Assembly: GCA_030263805.2 (NCBI GenBank)
Contig: CP136010.1
Coordinates: forward strand, 1,441,001 to 1,505,000
Source of the DNA: Pseudomonas sp. FeN3W
Lineage (GTDB): Bacteria > Pseudomonadota > Gammaproteobacteria > Pseudomonadales > Pseudomonadaceae
Direction of reading: 5' to 3'
DNA: 64,000 bases
Below the pieces are notes generated by a model, which was not told where the DNA came from, made no database searches, and worked only from the letters and a program-made list of their open reading frames with translations. The position numbers and the translations under genes were made by a program. Every line of letters starts with the position of its first letter. The first letter of the stretch is position 1. Positions 1 through 9,185 of the stretch are shown piece after piece.

Positions 1-96
1 TTCATGTTCCACTCCGGGGTAACTGCTGCCGCATCGGTGGGGGCCTGCCTAACTCATGGTGGAATAGGATGCCCCCCGTGGCGTCGACGTGAGGGC

Positions 97-657
97 TTAG
101 CGAGGCGGTGTGCCCATGTGTTGCTGATGCTGCATCATCTGATCCATCATCATTTGCTGCATGCCCATGTACCTATCCATCATGTATTGATGCTGCTTCA
201 TCTGCTCAGGCGTCATCTGGGAGTAGTGGCTGCCCATTTGATCCCAGCCCATCATGTGACCACCTCCCATCATCTGACCGTCACCCATCATGTGGCCACC
301 TCCCATCATCTGACCGTTACCCATCATATGGCCACCCATCATGCCCCCTCCGCAGCACCCCATCATTCCGCCGCCACGCATTCCGTTCATCATGTGCATT
401 CCTTGCTGCATCATGGTTTGGTGCTCTTGCATCAGTTTCTGACGCTGTGCAGGGTCGCTAGCTTTCTGGATTTGGCTCATTTGCTCCTGCATTTTCTTGA
501 GATTTTCTTGTGCCTTCGCCATCTCTTGGTCGAATTGCTCAACGCTTATCGGTTGCTGTTGGGCCGATTTAGCAGCGGTTGAGTCCTGCTGCGCGGAGGC
601 TAATGCGGGGAAAAGCGCTGCCGCCAAAGCGACGGCGGCGAGTTGGGATGCTTTCAT
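97..657 (-). CDS. Met/His-rich periplasmic protein, probable metal binding
   Basis: The 186-residue product begins with a clear Sec signal peptide (MKAS, a hydrophobic Ala/Leu core, then ALASAQ, so cleavage near residue 22). A Gln/Lys-rich, probably helical part (about 30-85) follows, then a Met/Gly/His-rich part with repeated HMMG and GGGHMMG units and one CC pair. Such methionine- and histidine-rich exported proteins usually bind Cu(I), Ag(I) or related soft metals in the periplasm. That function is inferred from composition; I cannot name the family. It is divergent from a truncated metal-transporter gene, and the shared upstream region carries a MerR-type operator. The 36-bp repeats inside the gene can vary in number. 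Confidence 0.75.
   Translation of the reverse strand: MKASQLAAVALAAALFPALASAQQDSTAAKSAQQQPISVEQFDQEMAKAQENLKKMQEQMSQIQKASDPAQRQKLMQEHQTMMQQGMHMMNGMRGGGMMGCCGGGMMGGHMMGNGQMMGGGHMMGDGQMMGGGHMMGWDQMGSHYSQMTPEQMKQHQYMMDRYMGMQQMMMDQMMQHQQHMGTPPR
254..325. repeat. two tandem 36-bp repeats inside the Met-rich gene
   Basis: Two near-identical 36-base units (254-289 and 290-325), plus the start of a third, encode the GGGHMMGDGQMM-like repeats of the Met-rich protein. The unit is a multiple of three, so changes in copy number keep the reading frame. Confidence 0.7.
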
Positions 658-751
658 CTTCTACTCCTTGCAGCGGGTGATTGATCGAGGGTGAATCACT
701 ACTTTCCAATATAGACCTCAATTTTTGGCATAGCCTGACTGGGATCAATGG

Positions 752-786
752 TTGACCCTGTACCTGCTACAGGGTGTATTTAGGCT
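752..786 (+). promoter_or_regulatory. MerR-family-type promoter/operator
   Basis: A -35 box TTGACC (752-757) and a -10 candidate TATTTA (777-782) are separated by a long 19-base spacer. A perfect dyad, ACCCTGTA...TACAGGGT, spans 755-775. This is the architecture of MerR-family operators such as those of CadR, PbrR or ZntR. It lies 26 bases upstream of the truncated transporter gene and would drive it. No merR-type gene is visible in the window; it may lie to the left or be lost. Confidence 0.6.
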
Positions 787-811
787 GCCTACTTGTTAGG
801 AGGTGAACGGG

Positions 812-1108
812 ATGAGTGGTGACAAAGCTTGTGGTTGTGCGAATAGCGTTGCACCGTCGAATGAGGTGTCCACCCGAAGCAATGGGGCTGCGTGGGTCAG
901 TGAGTTTTCTGTACCCAAGATGGACTGTCCCTCTGAAGAACGCATGATTCGCTTGGCTTTGGAGGGACTGGAAGGTATCGAGTCGTTATCCTTCGATCTC
1001 AGTCAACGGCGCGTTCACGTCTATCACTCGGGGGCGATAGATCTGCACGCTAACAAGCTCGATTCCTTGGGCCTTGGCTCGACCCTGATAGGTACGTGTT
1101 GGCGCTGA
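812..1108 (+). pseudogene. N-terminal fragment of a metal cation transporter with HMA-like domain, truncated by IS21
   Basis: The fragment starts at ATG 812, preceded by an excellent AGGAGGTGA ribosome site. It encodes a Cys-rich start (CGCANS) and a heavy-metal-associated-like domain around VPKMDCPSEERM. This is the N-terminal layout of Pseudomonas metal cation transporters (CDF-like) that carry an HMA extension. Homology ends at about 1096, where an IS21 terminus begins, and the frame stops at 1108, so the whole membrane part is missing. The MerR-type operator upstream supports a role in metal efflux before truncation. The family assignment rests on the N-terminal 95 residues only. Confidence 0.6.
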
Positions 1109-1177
1109 TGGAAAATTGACCCACCCTGCCGATTGAAATTTGACCCAGGGCGGATTGCTGATTTTGTTACCAGCAAC
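1097..1177. mobile_element. 81-bp terminal fragment of the 18.1-20.7 kb IS21 element
   Basis: These 81 bases appear identical, and in the same orientation, to the left end of the complete IS21-family element at 18133-18213. The match stops abruptly at 1178. It marks an insertion into the transporter gene followed by loss of the rest of the element and of the gene's 3' part. Confidence 0.8.
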
Positions 1178-1565
1178 ACCTTATCGCAGACAGCCGCGAT
1201 TCAAGTGACTGCTAGGGTCTCTAGGGGAGGGAAGAGTAGGTCGGGGGAATGGTTGGGCCGAAGCTCGACGACATTAAATTCGAAGAGCGCTAGGCTGAAG
1301 CTTACGATCAACCTTCCGGATATCTGATCGACTGCACCGCAAAGTGCTGTTGCCAGGTACTGTAAAATAGAAGAGTGAGCACTTGATTTGCTGGTGCTTT
1401 CAAACAACGGTGTTGTTTTTTTAACAGCCGAACTGGAAAGGGAGGCTGAGCTGCTCAGTGATCACTTTATCCGTTGGCTGATTTACGCCGGCATGTTCGC
1501 TACAGGCACTGAACGACAACGCAGATGGTATGGTCTGTGCGTTCTGACTCGTCAAGGATCGGCCA
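1178..1565. other. intergenic, no gene recognised
   Basis: Only short overlapping ORFs without recognisable products. The stretch holds the upstream region of the AraC-type gene at 1566; I see no convincing promoter motif. Confidence 0.4.
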
Positions 1566-2411
1566 ATGGATCGTTTGTCTAATTTGCTCTCGCGGTTCGG
1601 CGTGCGGGCCAATCTGTTCTATGACGGCGACCTATGCGGCTCTGCATCTTACGATGGCGCCGAGCGGCGAGGTTATATCCATCTGCTTCAGGCCGGCAGC
1701 GTGACGTTGCTTGGTCCCGATCGCAAGGATTTGCAGCTCACTCGCCCTAGCTTGATTTTTATGCCACGCCCCGCCAAGCATCAATTGTTTGCGGGTGAGT
1801 CCGATGGCGCAAAGTTGTTGTGTGCTTCCATGGAGTTTGAGGGCGGAATTGATAATCCTTTGTCGGCTTCATTACCGGACTGTTTGGTGCTCGCACTCGA
1901 TGATCTGCCCATGCTGGCAGACACGTTGGAGTGGATGTTTGCCGAGGCGGCAAATGTGCATTGTGGAAGGGAAGCCGCGCTTGAGCGCTTATTTGAGCTC
2001 CTAATCATTCTGTTGCTCCGTTACCTGCTCGATCATCACCAGTTGCGCACCGGAATGATGGCTGGACTGGCCGACATGCGGCTTGCCCGATCGCTTTTAC
2101 AGATGCACAACTCCCCGGAACATGCCTGGTCAATAGCAGAGCTGGCCAGTGAGTCAAATATGTCACGCGCTGCGTATGCCGTGCATTTCAAGAGTGTCAT
2201 CGGACAGACGCCTGCTGATTATTTGTTGAGTTGGCGAGTTAGCCTGGCTCAGAAGCTGATGCGAGAAGGGCGCTCGATTACGCTGATTGCAGCTCAAGTC
2301 GGCTACGAAAGTCCTTCGGCGCTGTCTCGCGCATTTAGACGCAAGACGGGGTTGAGCCCTCGTGACTGGTTGAAAGATCTGGCGGGGGAAAATGATGGCA
2401 AAAAGGCCTAA
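1566..2411 (+). CDS. AraC-family transcriptional regulator, RclR-like context
   Basis: The 281-residue protein has an N-terminal cupin-type sensor domain (about 1-130) and a C-terminal double helix-turn-helix AraC domain (about 175-275), including the typical second-HTH stretch ITLIAAQVGYESPSALSRAF. It is convergent with a DUF417 membrane protein gene 30 bp away. In E. coli the AraC-type regulator RclR controls rclABC, and RclC is a DUF417 protein, so the pairing suggests a reactive-chlorine or related oxidant response. That link is inferred from gene content. I did not identify the redox cysteines that would be needed to call it RclR itself. Confidence 0.85.
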   Translation: MDRLSNLLSRFGVRANLFYDGDLCGSASYDGAERRGYIHLLQAGSVTLLGPDRKDLQLTRPSLIFMPRPAKHQLFAGESDGAKLLCASMEFEGGIDNPLSASLPDCLVLALDDLPMLADTLEWMFAEAANVHCGREAALERLFELLIILLLRYLLDHHQLRTGMMAGLADMRLARSLLQMHNSPEHAWSIAELASESNMSRAAYAVHFKSVIGQTPADYLLSWRVSLAQKLMREGRSITLIAAQVGYESPSALSRAFRRKTGLSPRDWLKDLAGENDGKKA

Positions 2412-2430
2412 GGCATTACTGCCTTAAGCC
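2398..2430 (-). terminator. intrinsic terminator between convergent genes
   Basis: On the minus strand, GGCTTAAGGC, a 6-base loop and GCCTTAGGCC form a 10-bp stem followed by TTTTT, ending the DUF417 gene. It overlaps the 3' end of the AraC gene and, on the plus strand, is followed by an A/T-rich tract, so it may serve both genes. Confidence 0.65.
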
Positions 2431-2440
2431 ATTGAAAAAA

Positions 2441-2959
2441 TTATGCATTAATTTTACGTTTTTCCAGTTCAACCAGCGAATGGCCTGCCACAAATATCGA
2501 AACAGCAAGCAACCCTAAGTCTTTAAGCAGAAACTGACCTGGCGCAACGGAAATCGCCGGAAACCCTAAACTAGGCTCAATGACGCCCGGAGTGGAAAAC
2601 ATAAAGCTAAGGGTTGTGAAGAACAGGCCTGCAGACAGAGCGCCTCCTACCACGGATAGTTTGGGCGACAGCATGCGGCCTGCGATCAGAGTGCCGATCG
2701 AAATCTCTAGTATGCCGAGCAGGCTGGAGAACATGTCGACCGAAAAAATGCTATACACCCATCCCAAAAGCGGGCTGTTGCTCACCAGTGGAACCAGGCC
2801 CTCGGCCTCGTAGTGGGTAAATTTCATGCCGCCGAACCAGAAGTAAATAATAGCGAGAGCCAAGTACGCGCCATAGATACCTAGCCCCATAGTTTTGGTT
2901 CCAAGCGTTAAGTGGGCCTGTACGCTGGACTTCGAGTTTTCAATGCCTATGGTTTTCAT
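2441..2959 (-). CDS. DUF417/RclC-family inner-membrane protein
   Basis: The 172-residue protein has about four transmembrane segments and the DUF417 (YkgB/RclC) pattern: a conserved FWFGGMKFTHYEAEGL motif near residues 41-56, the PLVSNSPLLGW loop, and a GQFLLKDLGLL segment near the C terminus. E. coli RclC is a DUF417 member induced with RclA and RclB by reactive chlorine. The adjacent AraC regulator supports an analogous stress role, although rclA and rclB are not in the window. It begins with ATG at 2959 and ends in an intrinsic terminator. Confidence 0.85.
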   Translation of the reverse strand: MKTIGIENSKSSVQAHLTLGTKTMGLGIYGAYLALAIIYFWFGGMKFTHYEAEGLVPLVSNSPLLGWVYSIFSVDMFSSLLGILEISIGTLIAGRMLSPKLSVVGGALSAGLFFTTLSFMFSTPGVIEPSLGFPAISVAPGQFLLKDLGLLAVSIFVAGHSLVELEKRKINA

Positions 2960-3678
2960 GTCTGAGCTTCCAGTAGTGAGTGAGAGTGTGTTGGCTGCCG
3001 AACGCCGTATGCGTTGGCGATGAGATGATTATGGCTGGCATCTCTAATCAAGAGGCATCAGAAAGTATTGATTTCAGTGCAGATCGTCTTGGGCGGTGCA
3101 ATTCGCGATGAAGGGATCGCCGTGGAGAGCGATGAGTGCACTATTTCGATAAAGGAGTCGTTTTACATAGGTCGATGAAGCGCGTTGCGGCATCGCCTAC
3201 TGTCATTTCTCAAATCTGACTATGGGGCTTGGGGCGAAGGGCGGCACTGACTAGGCTTAGAACAGCTACCAACTAGCCGCGCGGCCGCGATGCACAAAGA
3301 ATGGTAACTGAGCCGTGAGTGCGGTGGGCGCCCGCATTTATTTCCAAACCCTACAGATACATCGATCTTCGACTTCAACCGGGCAGATAGCTGTTGCAGC
3401 AAGCCTATCAATCGACTTTGACGTGTTAAAGAGGATAGGTTTTCCAGGGTTGGGGAACAGCATGCCCTGCAGAACGACACACGTCACTTTTGTTAAATTA
3501 ATAAGCTAGCTACCTATTGGGCATAACCTTGCAATTTGCTTCAATTTACGCACATGCACTTGCGACCTCAAAATGCAACGTAAGCCCCGAATATCTCCAT
3601 TATTGTCGCCGCCAGCCTTAGTTACAGCTGCTATGATGAATGAGATCGAAAACTGAAATCCCCCGGCGGCGGCAAAAA
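2960..3678. other. intergenic, no gene recognised
   Basis: About 720 bp between the DUF417 gene and the IS30 element. Short ORFs on both strands have no recognisable domains. The stretch contains the divergent upstream region of the DUF417 gene and probably decayed sequence next to the insertion. Confidence 0.35.
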
Positions 3679-4762
3679 CTGAGTGCAACACCTGACCTTT
3701 CCGGTACGGTGCTGCCCTATGTCTTATTCCGAACTCAGCGTTGAAGAGCGTGCCACCATTCAAGTTAGTCATGCCCAAGGCCTCAGCTTGCGCAGGATTG
3801 CCTGCTTGATCAACCGATCCCCTTCGACGGTCAGCCGAGAGATGCGCCGCAATCGAGATGCAGCTGGCAGCTACTCGGCCCGCGTGGCTCAGCAGCGGAT
3901 GAAGGTCCGCCGCCAGGCTTGTCGGCCCATGCGAAAGCTGCTGCCAGGTAGTGAGCGCTTTGAACTGGTGATCCATATGCTGCGCCAGCGTTTGTCTCCC
4001 GAGCAGATTGCCGGCAAGCTGCGCAGTATGAACATACCCAGTCTTAGAGATGCCTACGTCTGTCGCGAGACGATCTACAACGCGATCTATGCCCTGCCCG
4101 TCGGTGAGCTGCGCAAGGAGTTGATCCTTTGTTTGCGCCAAGGCAAGACGACACGTAGACCACGCCTTGGCGGTGTGGATCGGCGCGGGCAGATTCCAGA
4201 GATGGTCAGCATTCACTTGCGCCCGCCGGAAGTTGAAGACCGACTGATGCCGGGGCATTGGGAAGGCGACCTTATTAAGGGTAAGGCTAACGCCTCGTCT
4301 GTAGGTACGCTGGTGGAGCGCACTAGTGGCTACCTGATGCTGGTGAAGATGAACGACGCGACGGCGACCTCGGCAATGGAGGGCTTCAGCGCCGCCCTCA
4401 ATAACATGCCGCTGGCGATGCGCAAGAGCATGACCTACGACCAGGGCCGGGAAATGGCACAGCACGCCGAGATCACCCAGAGAACCGGTGTGGCGATCTA
4501 CTTCTGTGACCCGCACAGCCCTTGGCAGCGCGGCAGCAACGAAAACATTAATGGCCTGATCCGCCAGTACCTGCCCAAGGGCACTGACTTGTCGGTACAT
4601 AGCCAAGAAGAACTGGATGCCATTGCACTTCAACTGAACATGCGTCCACGTAAGCGCTTCGATTTCAAATGTCCTATCGAAGTCATGAGCGAAGTGATGC
4701 AGAAAGCCTTGGCTATGCAATATGATGCTCCTGCCTCAATTCAATAACCGTGTTGCACTCAG
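3679..4762 (+). mobile_element. IS30-family insertion sequence
   Basis: The element of about 1.08 kb carries one transposase gene and is bounded by perfect 13-bp inverted repeats CTGAGTGCAACAC (3679-3691 and, inverted, 4750-4762). The true ends may extend a few bases further. I see no convincing target duplication next to them. It lies directly upstream of an orphan sdhC gene. Confidence 0.85.
3719..4747 (+). CDS. IS30-family transposase
   Basis: The 342-residue transposase begins MSYSELSVEERATI and has the N-terminal HTH of IS30 (SLRRIACLINRSPSTVSREM, about 24-43). The DDE catalytic residues are seen in GHWEGDLIKGK, YDQGREMAQH and the SPWQRGSNENINGLIRQ block. It appears intact and fills the element. 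I start at ATG 3719, the usual IS30 start, because the longer reading would run into the inverted repeat. Confidence 0.93.
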   Translation: MSYSELSVEERATIQVSHAQGLSLRRIACLINRSPSTVSREMRRNRDAAGSYSARVAQQRMKVRRQACRPMRKLLPGSERFELVIHMLRQRLSPEQIAGKLRSMNIPSLRDAYVCRETIYNAIYALPVGELRKELILCLRQGKTTRRPRLGGVDRRGQIPEMVSIHLRPPEVEDRLMPGHWEGDLIKGKANASSVGTLVERTSGYLMLVKMNDATATSAMEGFSAALNNMPLAMRKSMTYDQGREMAQHAEITQRTGVAIYFCDPHSPWQRGSNENINGLIRQYLPKGTDLSVHSQEELDAIALQLNMRPRKRFDFKCPIEVMSEVMQKALAMQYDAPASIQ

Positions 4763-4804
4763 CTCCTGCAACCGCCCCCACTAGAATTGTTGACTGGAGT
4801 CAAA

Positions 4805-5179
4805 ATGAATAAAAAGCGGCCGGTTAATCTTGATATTCGAACCATTCAGCTTCCTCTCACGGCGCTTACATCGATTCTGCACCGGATTTCAGGAATTATG
4901 CTCTTTATTTTTCTGGGACTGATACTGTATATGCTGAGCAAATCGTTGGAGTCAGAAAAGGGTTTTAATGAAGTCAAGGAGATTTTTTCTTCACCTTTCG
5001 GCAAAGTTAGTTTCTGGTTGGTATACTCTTCATTTATTTATCATCTCGTAGCCGGAATTCGACACCTAGTTATGGATGTGGGTGTTGGTCATACTTTGAA
5101 AGGCAGCAATCGCGCCTCTACTATTGTTTTAGTAGTGTCGGGTGTTTTAATGGTTGCTGGCGCCGTATGGATTTGGTAG
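4805..5179 (+). CDS. sdhC: succinate dehydrogenase cytochrome b556 subunit, orphan
   Basis: This full-length 124-residue SdhC-type membrane anchor has the N-terminal NKKRPVNLDIRTIQLP block, the quinone-site region SILHRISG, three transmembrane segments, and the haem-ligand motif YHLVAGIRHLVMD. SdhC normally forms complex II with SdhD, SdhA and SdhB, but no other sdh gene follows. It starts 43 bp after the IS30 end with a GGAG ribosome site, and is AT-richer than its neighbours. It looks like a transferred fragment of an sdh operon left beside the IS. Whether a lone SdhC is expressed or useful is unknown. Confidence 0.85.
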   Translation: MNKKRPVNLDIRTIQLPLTALTSILHRISGIMLFIFLGLILYMLSKSLESEKGFNEVKEIFSSPFGKVSFWLVYSSFIYHLVAGIRHLVMDVGVGHTLKGSNRASTIVLVVSGVLMVAGAVWIW

Positions 5180-6039
5180 CTGTGGAGTCGTAATGCGTAT
5201 TTACAAGGACTAAAAGCGTCCTTTAAAGCTAACTTACGAAAGTATTTATAATCGACGGTTCACGCTTAAACGGTTGAATCCTTTCGGGCTTCCGAATAGC
5301 TGTTAGCTGAAAGCTATCATGAGCTAAGTTTTCTGTGCATCATCAAATGTGTTAATGGGAGCGCCATAGTACTAGGTACAAATATGGCTCTAGGACAATG
5401 TTAGATGTTTTGGATTTTGAGGCGGATCGCTCTTATCGAAGATCGTCTAATTCGCTCTGAAGCGCAGGTTTTTTGAAACTATCACCTGGTTGGCACACTG
5501 TGCGAATCAACATCAGATATGAGAAAGCCAATCAGGTGAACACTACCCTCGAGGGCTCATCTGTCCAGTTAAAGCCTCGAGTCTTTCTGGGTGCGCAAAA
5601 GACAAGAAGGTTATATGGGAAAATTATGAGGCCTGGATACCATGCGTCATGGGCGTGCCGATGCTGTGAGTGACAGAGCGAGAAGCAAGTGAAAGTCCCT
5701 GAAGTAGGGGCGGGATGCGCCCGAGTGGCATTTTTTGTCTTAAGGTAGATCGCGTAGCTGTTCTTCAGAATAATCTTCAGAGCGTTGACGACAGCCATCG
5801 CTGTGCATTCCTCAAGAATAGAATGTGTCGGAAGGGTGGCGTCATTGGTGTTAGTCATCGCTTAGGATTTCTCAATCTGGCTTACACGGGCGCCTGTACC
5901 GATATCCCCGCGGATGGCGACGTATCGATGTTGAATTCCTCGCCAGACGAAGTGCAATGAGCTGCGGCTATAGGCTTGCGCAGCCTTAGATAGCCGGCCG
6001 TCGCAGGCGCGCCGGTTGGCCGGGATCTTCTTCTGCCCG
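5180..6039. other. long non-coding or decayed stretch
   Basis: About 860 bp with no supported gene. The sdhD gene expected after sdhC is absent. Around 5660-5740 there is a structured-looking tract (AGTGAAAGTCCCT) that faintly recalls group II intron domain I, but no intron-encoded protein or 5' end is present, so I do not call it. Confidence 0.35.
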
Positions 6040-6315
6040 TCAGGTGTCCGGTCGGAACTCCAGCACGAACGCTACGACCTTTTCGGCGGACATTTCGCAC
6101 GGCTTCAACAATGTCCTATCTGATGTAACGCGGAAGAGGTTGAAGCTGACAATGTCAGTCCCGTCCAACTCCCTGGCGAACAGACTGTTGCGACGTCCGT
6201 CCCCAGATCGCCGGACGATCAAGCTGAAACGCCGGCCTTCATAAGTCCCTTCTCTGTATCCCTCCGCAAGCTTCGCGAAAGCGGCATCGAACTCGGAATG
6301 CTCCATGTCATCCAT
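6040..6315 (-). CDS. small hypothetical protein
   Basis: The 91-residue soluble product begins MDDMEHSEFDAAFAKLAEGY and has no signal peptide or membrane segment. I do not recognise the family. High GC, strand and position match the redox block on the right, and it follows the broken DUF427 gene, so it probably belonged to the same transferred cluster. Confidence 0.5.
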   Translation of the reverse strand: MDDMEHSEFDAAFAKLAEGYREGTYEGRRFSLIVRRSGDGRRNSLFARELDGTDIVSFNLFRVTSDRTLLKPCEMSAEKVVAFVLEFRPDT

Positions 6316-6475
6316 CCTTATTGATAGAACAGAGGCGCGGCGGGTGCGAGACCGCCAGTGCCGGGTCGCGCTAAGGTGCCGGGCAGATTCCTGCAGCCGA
6401 CGAGGCCCGGGGTGGGCAGGATAATTGAGATGTCGGCGCCCGCATGGCTATCAGCGAAGTCGTCCGTCCAGTCTG

Positions 6476-6567
6476 CTAGGCAACGTCCACGCCTTTCCAG
6501 AAAGCGATGTAATCCCGGATACCCTCGGCATCCGGAGTGGGGGCGGGATAGGTCCAAGCGGCGTTCA
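6476..6567 (-). pseudogene. C-terminal fragment of a DUF427 protein, split by IS21
   Basis: Reading leftwards from the IS21 end, the frame gives NAAWTYPAPTPDAEGIRDYI and then AFWKGVDVA before a stop. This matches the C-terminal end of DUF427 proteins (AW.YP.P...I....AFWKGV.V). The matching N-terminal part lies on the other side of the insertion at 9186-9296. About 25-30 residues between the two halves are missing, so the insertion was accompanied by a deletion. Confidence 0.7.
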
Positions 6568-6756
6568 TGCGGATTCCACGGTCATCTGGCCACCCATTCC
6601 ATGAGCATCTGACCACCGATTCCACGGTGATCCGGCCACCCATTCCACGCGTATCCGACCACTGATTCCACGGCCATCCGGCCACCCAACCGGGTAGGCA
6701 GCTACGCAGGATTTCTTCACTACCATCGACCTCTTTTTCGAAGCAGAGAGGTCGTC

Positions 6757-8284
6757 GTGGAGCGTTTATCCATGCGTAAGATTCGCGAAGTACTTCGTCT
6801 CAAGTTCGAGGTCGGGCTATCGGCTCGCCAGATTGCGGTCAGCGTGCAGATCGGTCGTGTCACCGTCGGCGATTACCTCAACCGCTTTGCCGCCAGCGGC
6901 CTCAGTTGGCCCTGTTCGTTGTCCGATTCCGAGCTGGAACAGCAGCTGTTCCCACCGGCGCCGGCAGTGCCCAGCGAGCAGCGGCCACTGCCTGATTGGT
7001 CTTGGGTGCATGCCGAGCTACGCCGGCCGGGCGTGACCTTGGCGCTGCTCTGGCAGGAGTATCGCCTGAGCCAGCCGAAAGGCTTTCAGTACAGCTGGTT
7101 CTGCGAGCACTACCGGGCCTGGCAGGGCAAGCTGGACGTGGTGATGCGCCAGGAGCACCGCGTCGGCGAGAAGTTGTTCGTCGACTACGCCGGGCAGACG
7201 GTGCCGGTGATCGACCGCCACAGCGGCGAGATCCGCCAGGCGCAGGTGTTCGTCGCGGTGCTCGGTGCGTCCAGCTACACCTTCGCCGAAGCCACCTGGT
7301 CGCAGCAGCTGCCGGACTGGCTGGGCTCGCATACCCGCTGCTTTGCCTTCCTCGGCGGCGTGCCGGAGATCGTGGTGCCGGACAACCTGCGCAGCGCGGT
7401 GAGTAAGAGCCATCGCTACGAGCCGGACATCAACCCGAGCTACCGCGATCTGGCCGAGCACTATGGCGTGGCGGTGGTGCCGGCGCGGGCGCGTAAACCG
7501 CGCGACAAGGCCAAGGCCGAGGTCGGCGTGCAGGTGGTCGAGCGCTGGATCCTCGCCGCGCTGAGGAATCGGCAGTTCTTCTCCTGGATGAACTCAACAG
7601 CGCCATCGCCTTATTGCTGGAGCGGCTCAACCGACGACCGTTTCGCAAGCTGCCGGGCTCCCGGCAGTCGGCCTTCGAAGCTCTGGATCGTCCGGCGCTG
7701 CGCCCCCTGCCGGAGCAACCCTACGTCTACGCCGAGTGGAAGAAGGCGCGGGTGCACATCGACTACCACGTCGAGGTCGATGGGCACTACTACTCGGTGC
7801 CGTACCAACTGGTGAAGAAACAACTGGAAGTACGCCTGACAGCGCGCACGGTGGAGTGCTTCCACGCCAATCAGCGGGTGGCCAGTCACCTTCGCTCAAT
7901 GCACAAGGGCAGGCACAGCACGCAGGCCGAGCACATGCCCAAGAGCCATCGCGAGCATGCCGAGTGGACGCCGCAGCGGCTGATCCGCTGGGCCGAGCAG
8001 ACCGGGCCGAACACGGCCGGCGTGATCCGGCACATCCTCGAACGGCGCATCCATCCGCAGCAGGGCTACCGGGCCTGCCTGGGCATCCTGCGCCTGGGCA
8101 AGACCCATGGCGAAGTGCGCTTGGAGTTGGCCTGCCGTCGCGCCCTCAGCCTCGGCGCGTGCAGCTACAAGAGCCTCGAATCGATCCTGCGCCAGGGGCT
8201 GGAAAACCTGCCGTTGGCTCAAGCCAACCTGCCCCGCTGCCGGACGACCACGCCAACCTGCGCGGCCCCGCCTACTACCACTGA
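6757..8284 (+). pseudogene. istA: IS21 transposase IstA, frameshifted twice
   Basis: Joining three frames gives a normal IstA of about 510 residues: N-terminal HTH (VGLSARQIAVSVQIGRVTVG), a DDE integrase core (VDYAG near residue 145, VPDN near 210, KAEVGVQVVERW near 260) and the C-terminal domain ending NLRGPAYYH. One base is missing near 7584 (FFS to LDEL) and another in the C run at 8232-8235, each moving the frame by one. Both look like loss of a C. The element may therefore be functional if these are base-calling errors. Confidence 0.75.
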
Positions 8285-8301
8285 CCCCAAGGAATCCCAC
8301 C

Positions 8302-9057
8302 ATGCTGCCCCATCCGACCCTGGACAAGCTCCAGACCCTGCGCCTGACCGGCATGCTCAAGGCACTCGCCGAGCAACTGAAAACCCCCGACATCAACAGC
8401 CTGAGCTTCGAGGAACGCCTCGGCCTGTTGGTCGACCGCGAACTGACCGAACGCGACGACAAGCGCCTCAGCAGCCGCCTGCGCCAGGCCCGGCTCAAGC
8501 ACAACGCCTGCCTCGAAGACATCGACTACCGCAGCCCGCGCGGGCTGGATAAGGCGCTGATCCTGCAACTGAGCGGCGGCCAGTGGCTACGCGACGGCCT
8601 CAACCTGATCATCGGCGGCCCCACCGGCGTGGGTAAAACCTGGCTGGCCTGCGCCCTGGCCCACCAGGCCTGCCGAGAGGGTTACAGCGTGCGTTACCTG
8701 CGCTTGCCACGCCTGCTGGAAGAGTTGGGCCTAGCCCACGGCGACGGGCGCTTCGCCAAGCTGATGAGCGGCTATGCCAAGACCGACCTGCTGATCCTTG
8801 ATGACTGGGGTCTGGCCCCGTTCACCGTTGAACAGCGCCGTGACATGCTGGAGCTACTGGACGACCGCTACGGCCAGCGCTCGACCCTCGTGACCAGCCA
8901 AATGCCCGTGGACAACTGGCACGAACTGATCGGCGATCCGACCCTGGCCGATGCCATCCTCGACCGCCTGGTGCACAACGCTTATCGGATCAACCTCAAG
9001 GGCGAATCGATGCGCAAACAGACGAAGAAATTGACGACACCGGGCACCTCAGACTAA
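8302..9057 (+). CDS. istB: IS21 helper ATPase IstB
   Basis: The 251-residue AAA+ ATPase starts at ATG 8302 with a GGAA ribosome site. It contains Walker A GGPTGVGKTW (about 105-114), Walker B LLILDDWG and a sensor-like TLVTSQM stretch. IstB stimulates IstA and selects targets. It lies 17 bp after the istA stop, as usual for IS21, and is intact. Confidence 0.92.
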   Translation: MLPHPTLDKLQTLRLTGMLKALAEQLKTPDINSLSFEERLGLLVDRELTERDDKRLSSRLRQARLKHNACLEDIDYRSPRGLDKALILQLSGGQWLRDGLNLIIGGPTGVGKTWLACALAHQACREGYSVRYLRLPRLLEELGLAHGDGRFAKLMSGYAKTDLLILDDWGLAPFTVEQRRDMLELLDDRYGQRSTLVTSQMPVDNWHELIGDPTLADAILDRLVHNAYRINLKGESMRKQTKKLTTPGTSD

Positions 9058-9185
9058 CAATGCAACCCCTGCGTCGCTGCGCTCCGACTGCCCGGCCGGA
9101 TGGCCGTGGAACAGGTGGCCAGATGGCCGTGGAATGCCTGGCCAGATGAGCGTGGACTGGGTGGCCGGATGGTGTGGAATCCGCA

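Larger units (their letters stand above)
6568..9185 (+). mobile_element. IS21-family insertion sequence (first copy type)
   Basis: This 2.6-kb element carries istA and istB. Its termini are inverted repeats starting TGCGGATTCCAC (6568 onward; inverted at 9174-9185). As usual in IS21, repeats of a GATTCCACGG..ATC.GGCCACCC unit are stacked inside the left end (6571-6690) and inverted at the right end (9085-9180). There is no clear target duplication, consistent with a deletion next to the insertion. It splits a DUF427 gene. Confidence 0.85.

Noticed and set aside
3506..4720. 404-codon minus-strand frame across the IS30 element
   Set aside because: Shadow of the transposase on the opposite strand; composition is not protein-like and no domain is seen.
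5655..5745. Tract resembling group II intron domain I (AGTGAAAGTCCCT)
   Set aside because: No intron-encoded protein, no matching 5' end or domain V hairpin found; similarity is a short phrase only.
5745..5765. GTCTTAAGGTAG resembling a conserved 23S rRNA word
   Set aside because: No surrounding rRNA similarity on either strand.
6568..6690. Short repeats with regular spacing resembling a CRISPR array
   Set aside because: The units are inverted at the other end of the 2.6-kb element and flank istA and istB; they are IS21 terminal repeats.
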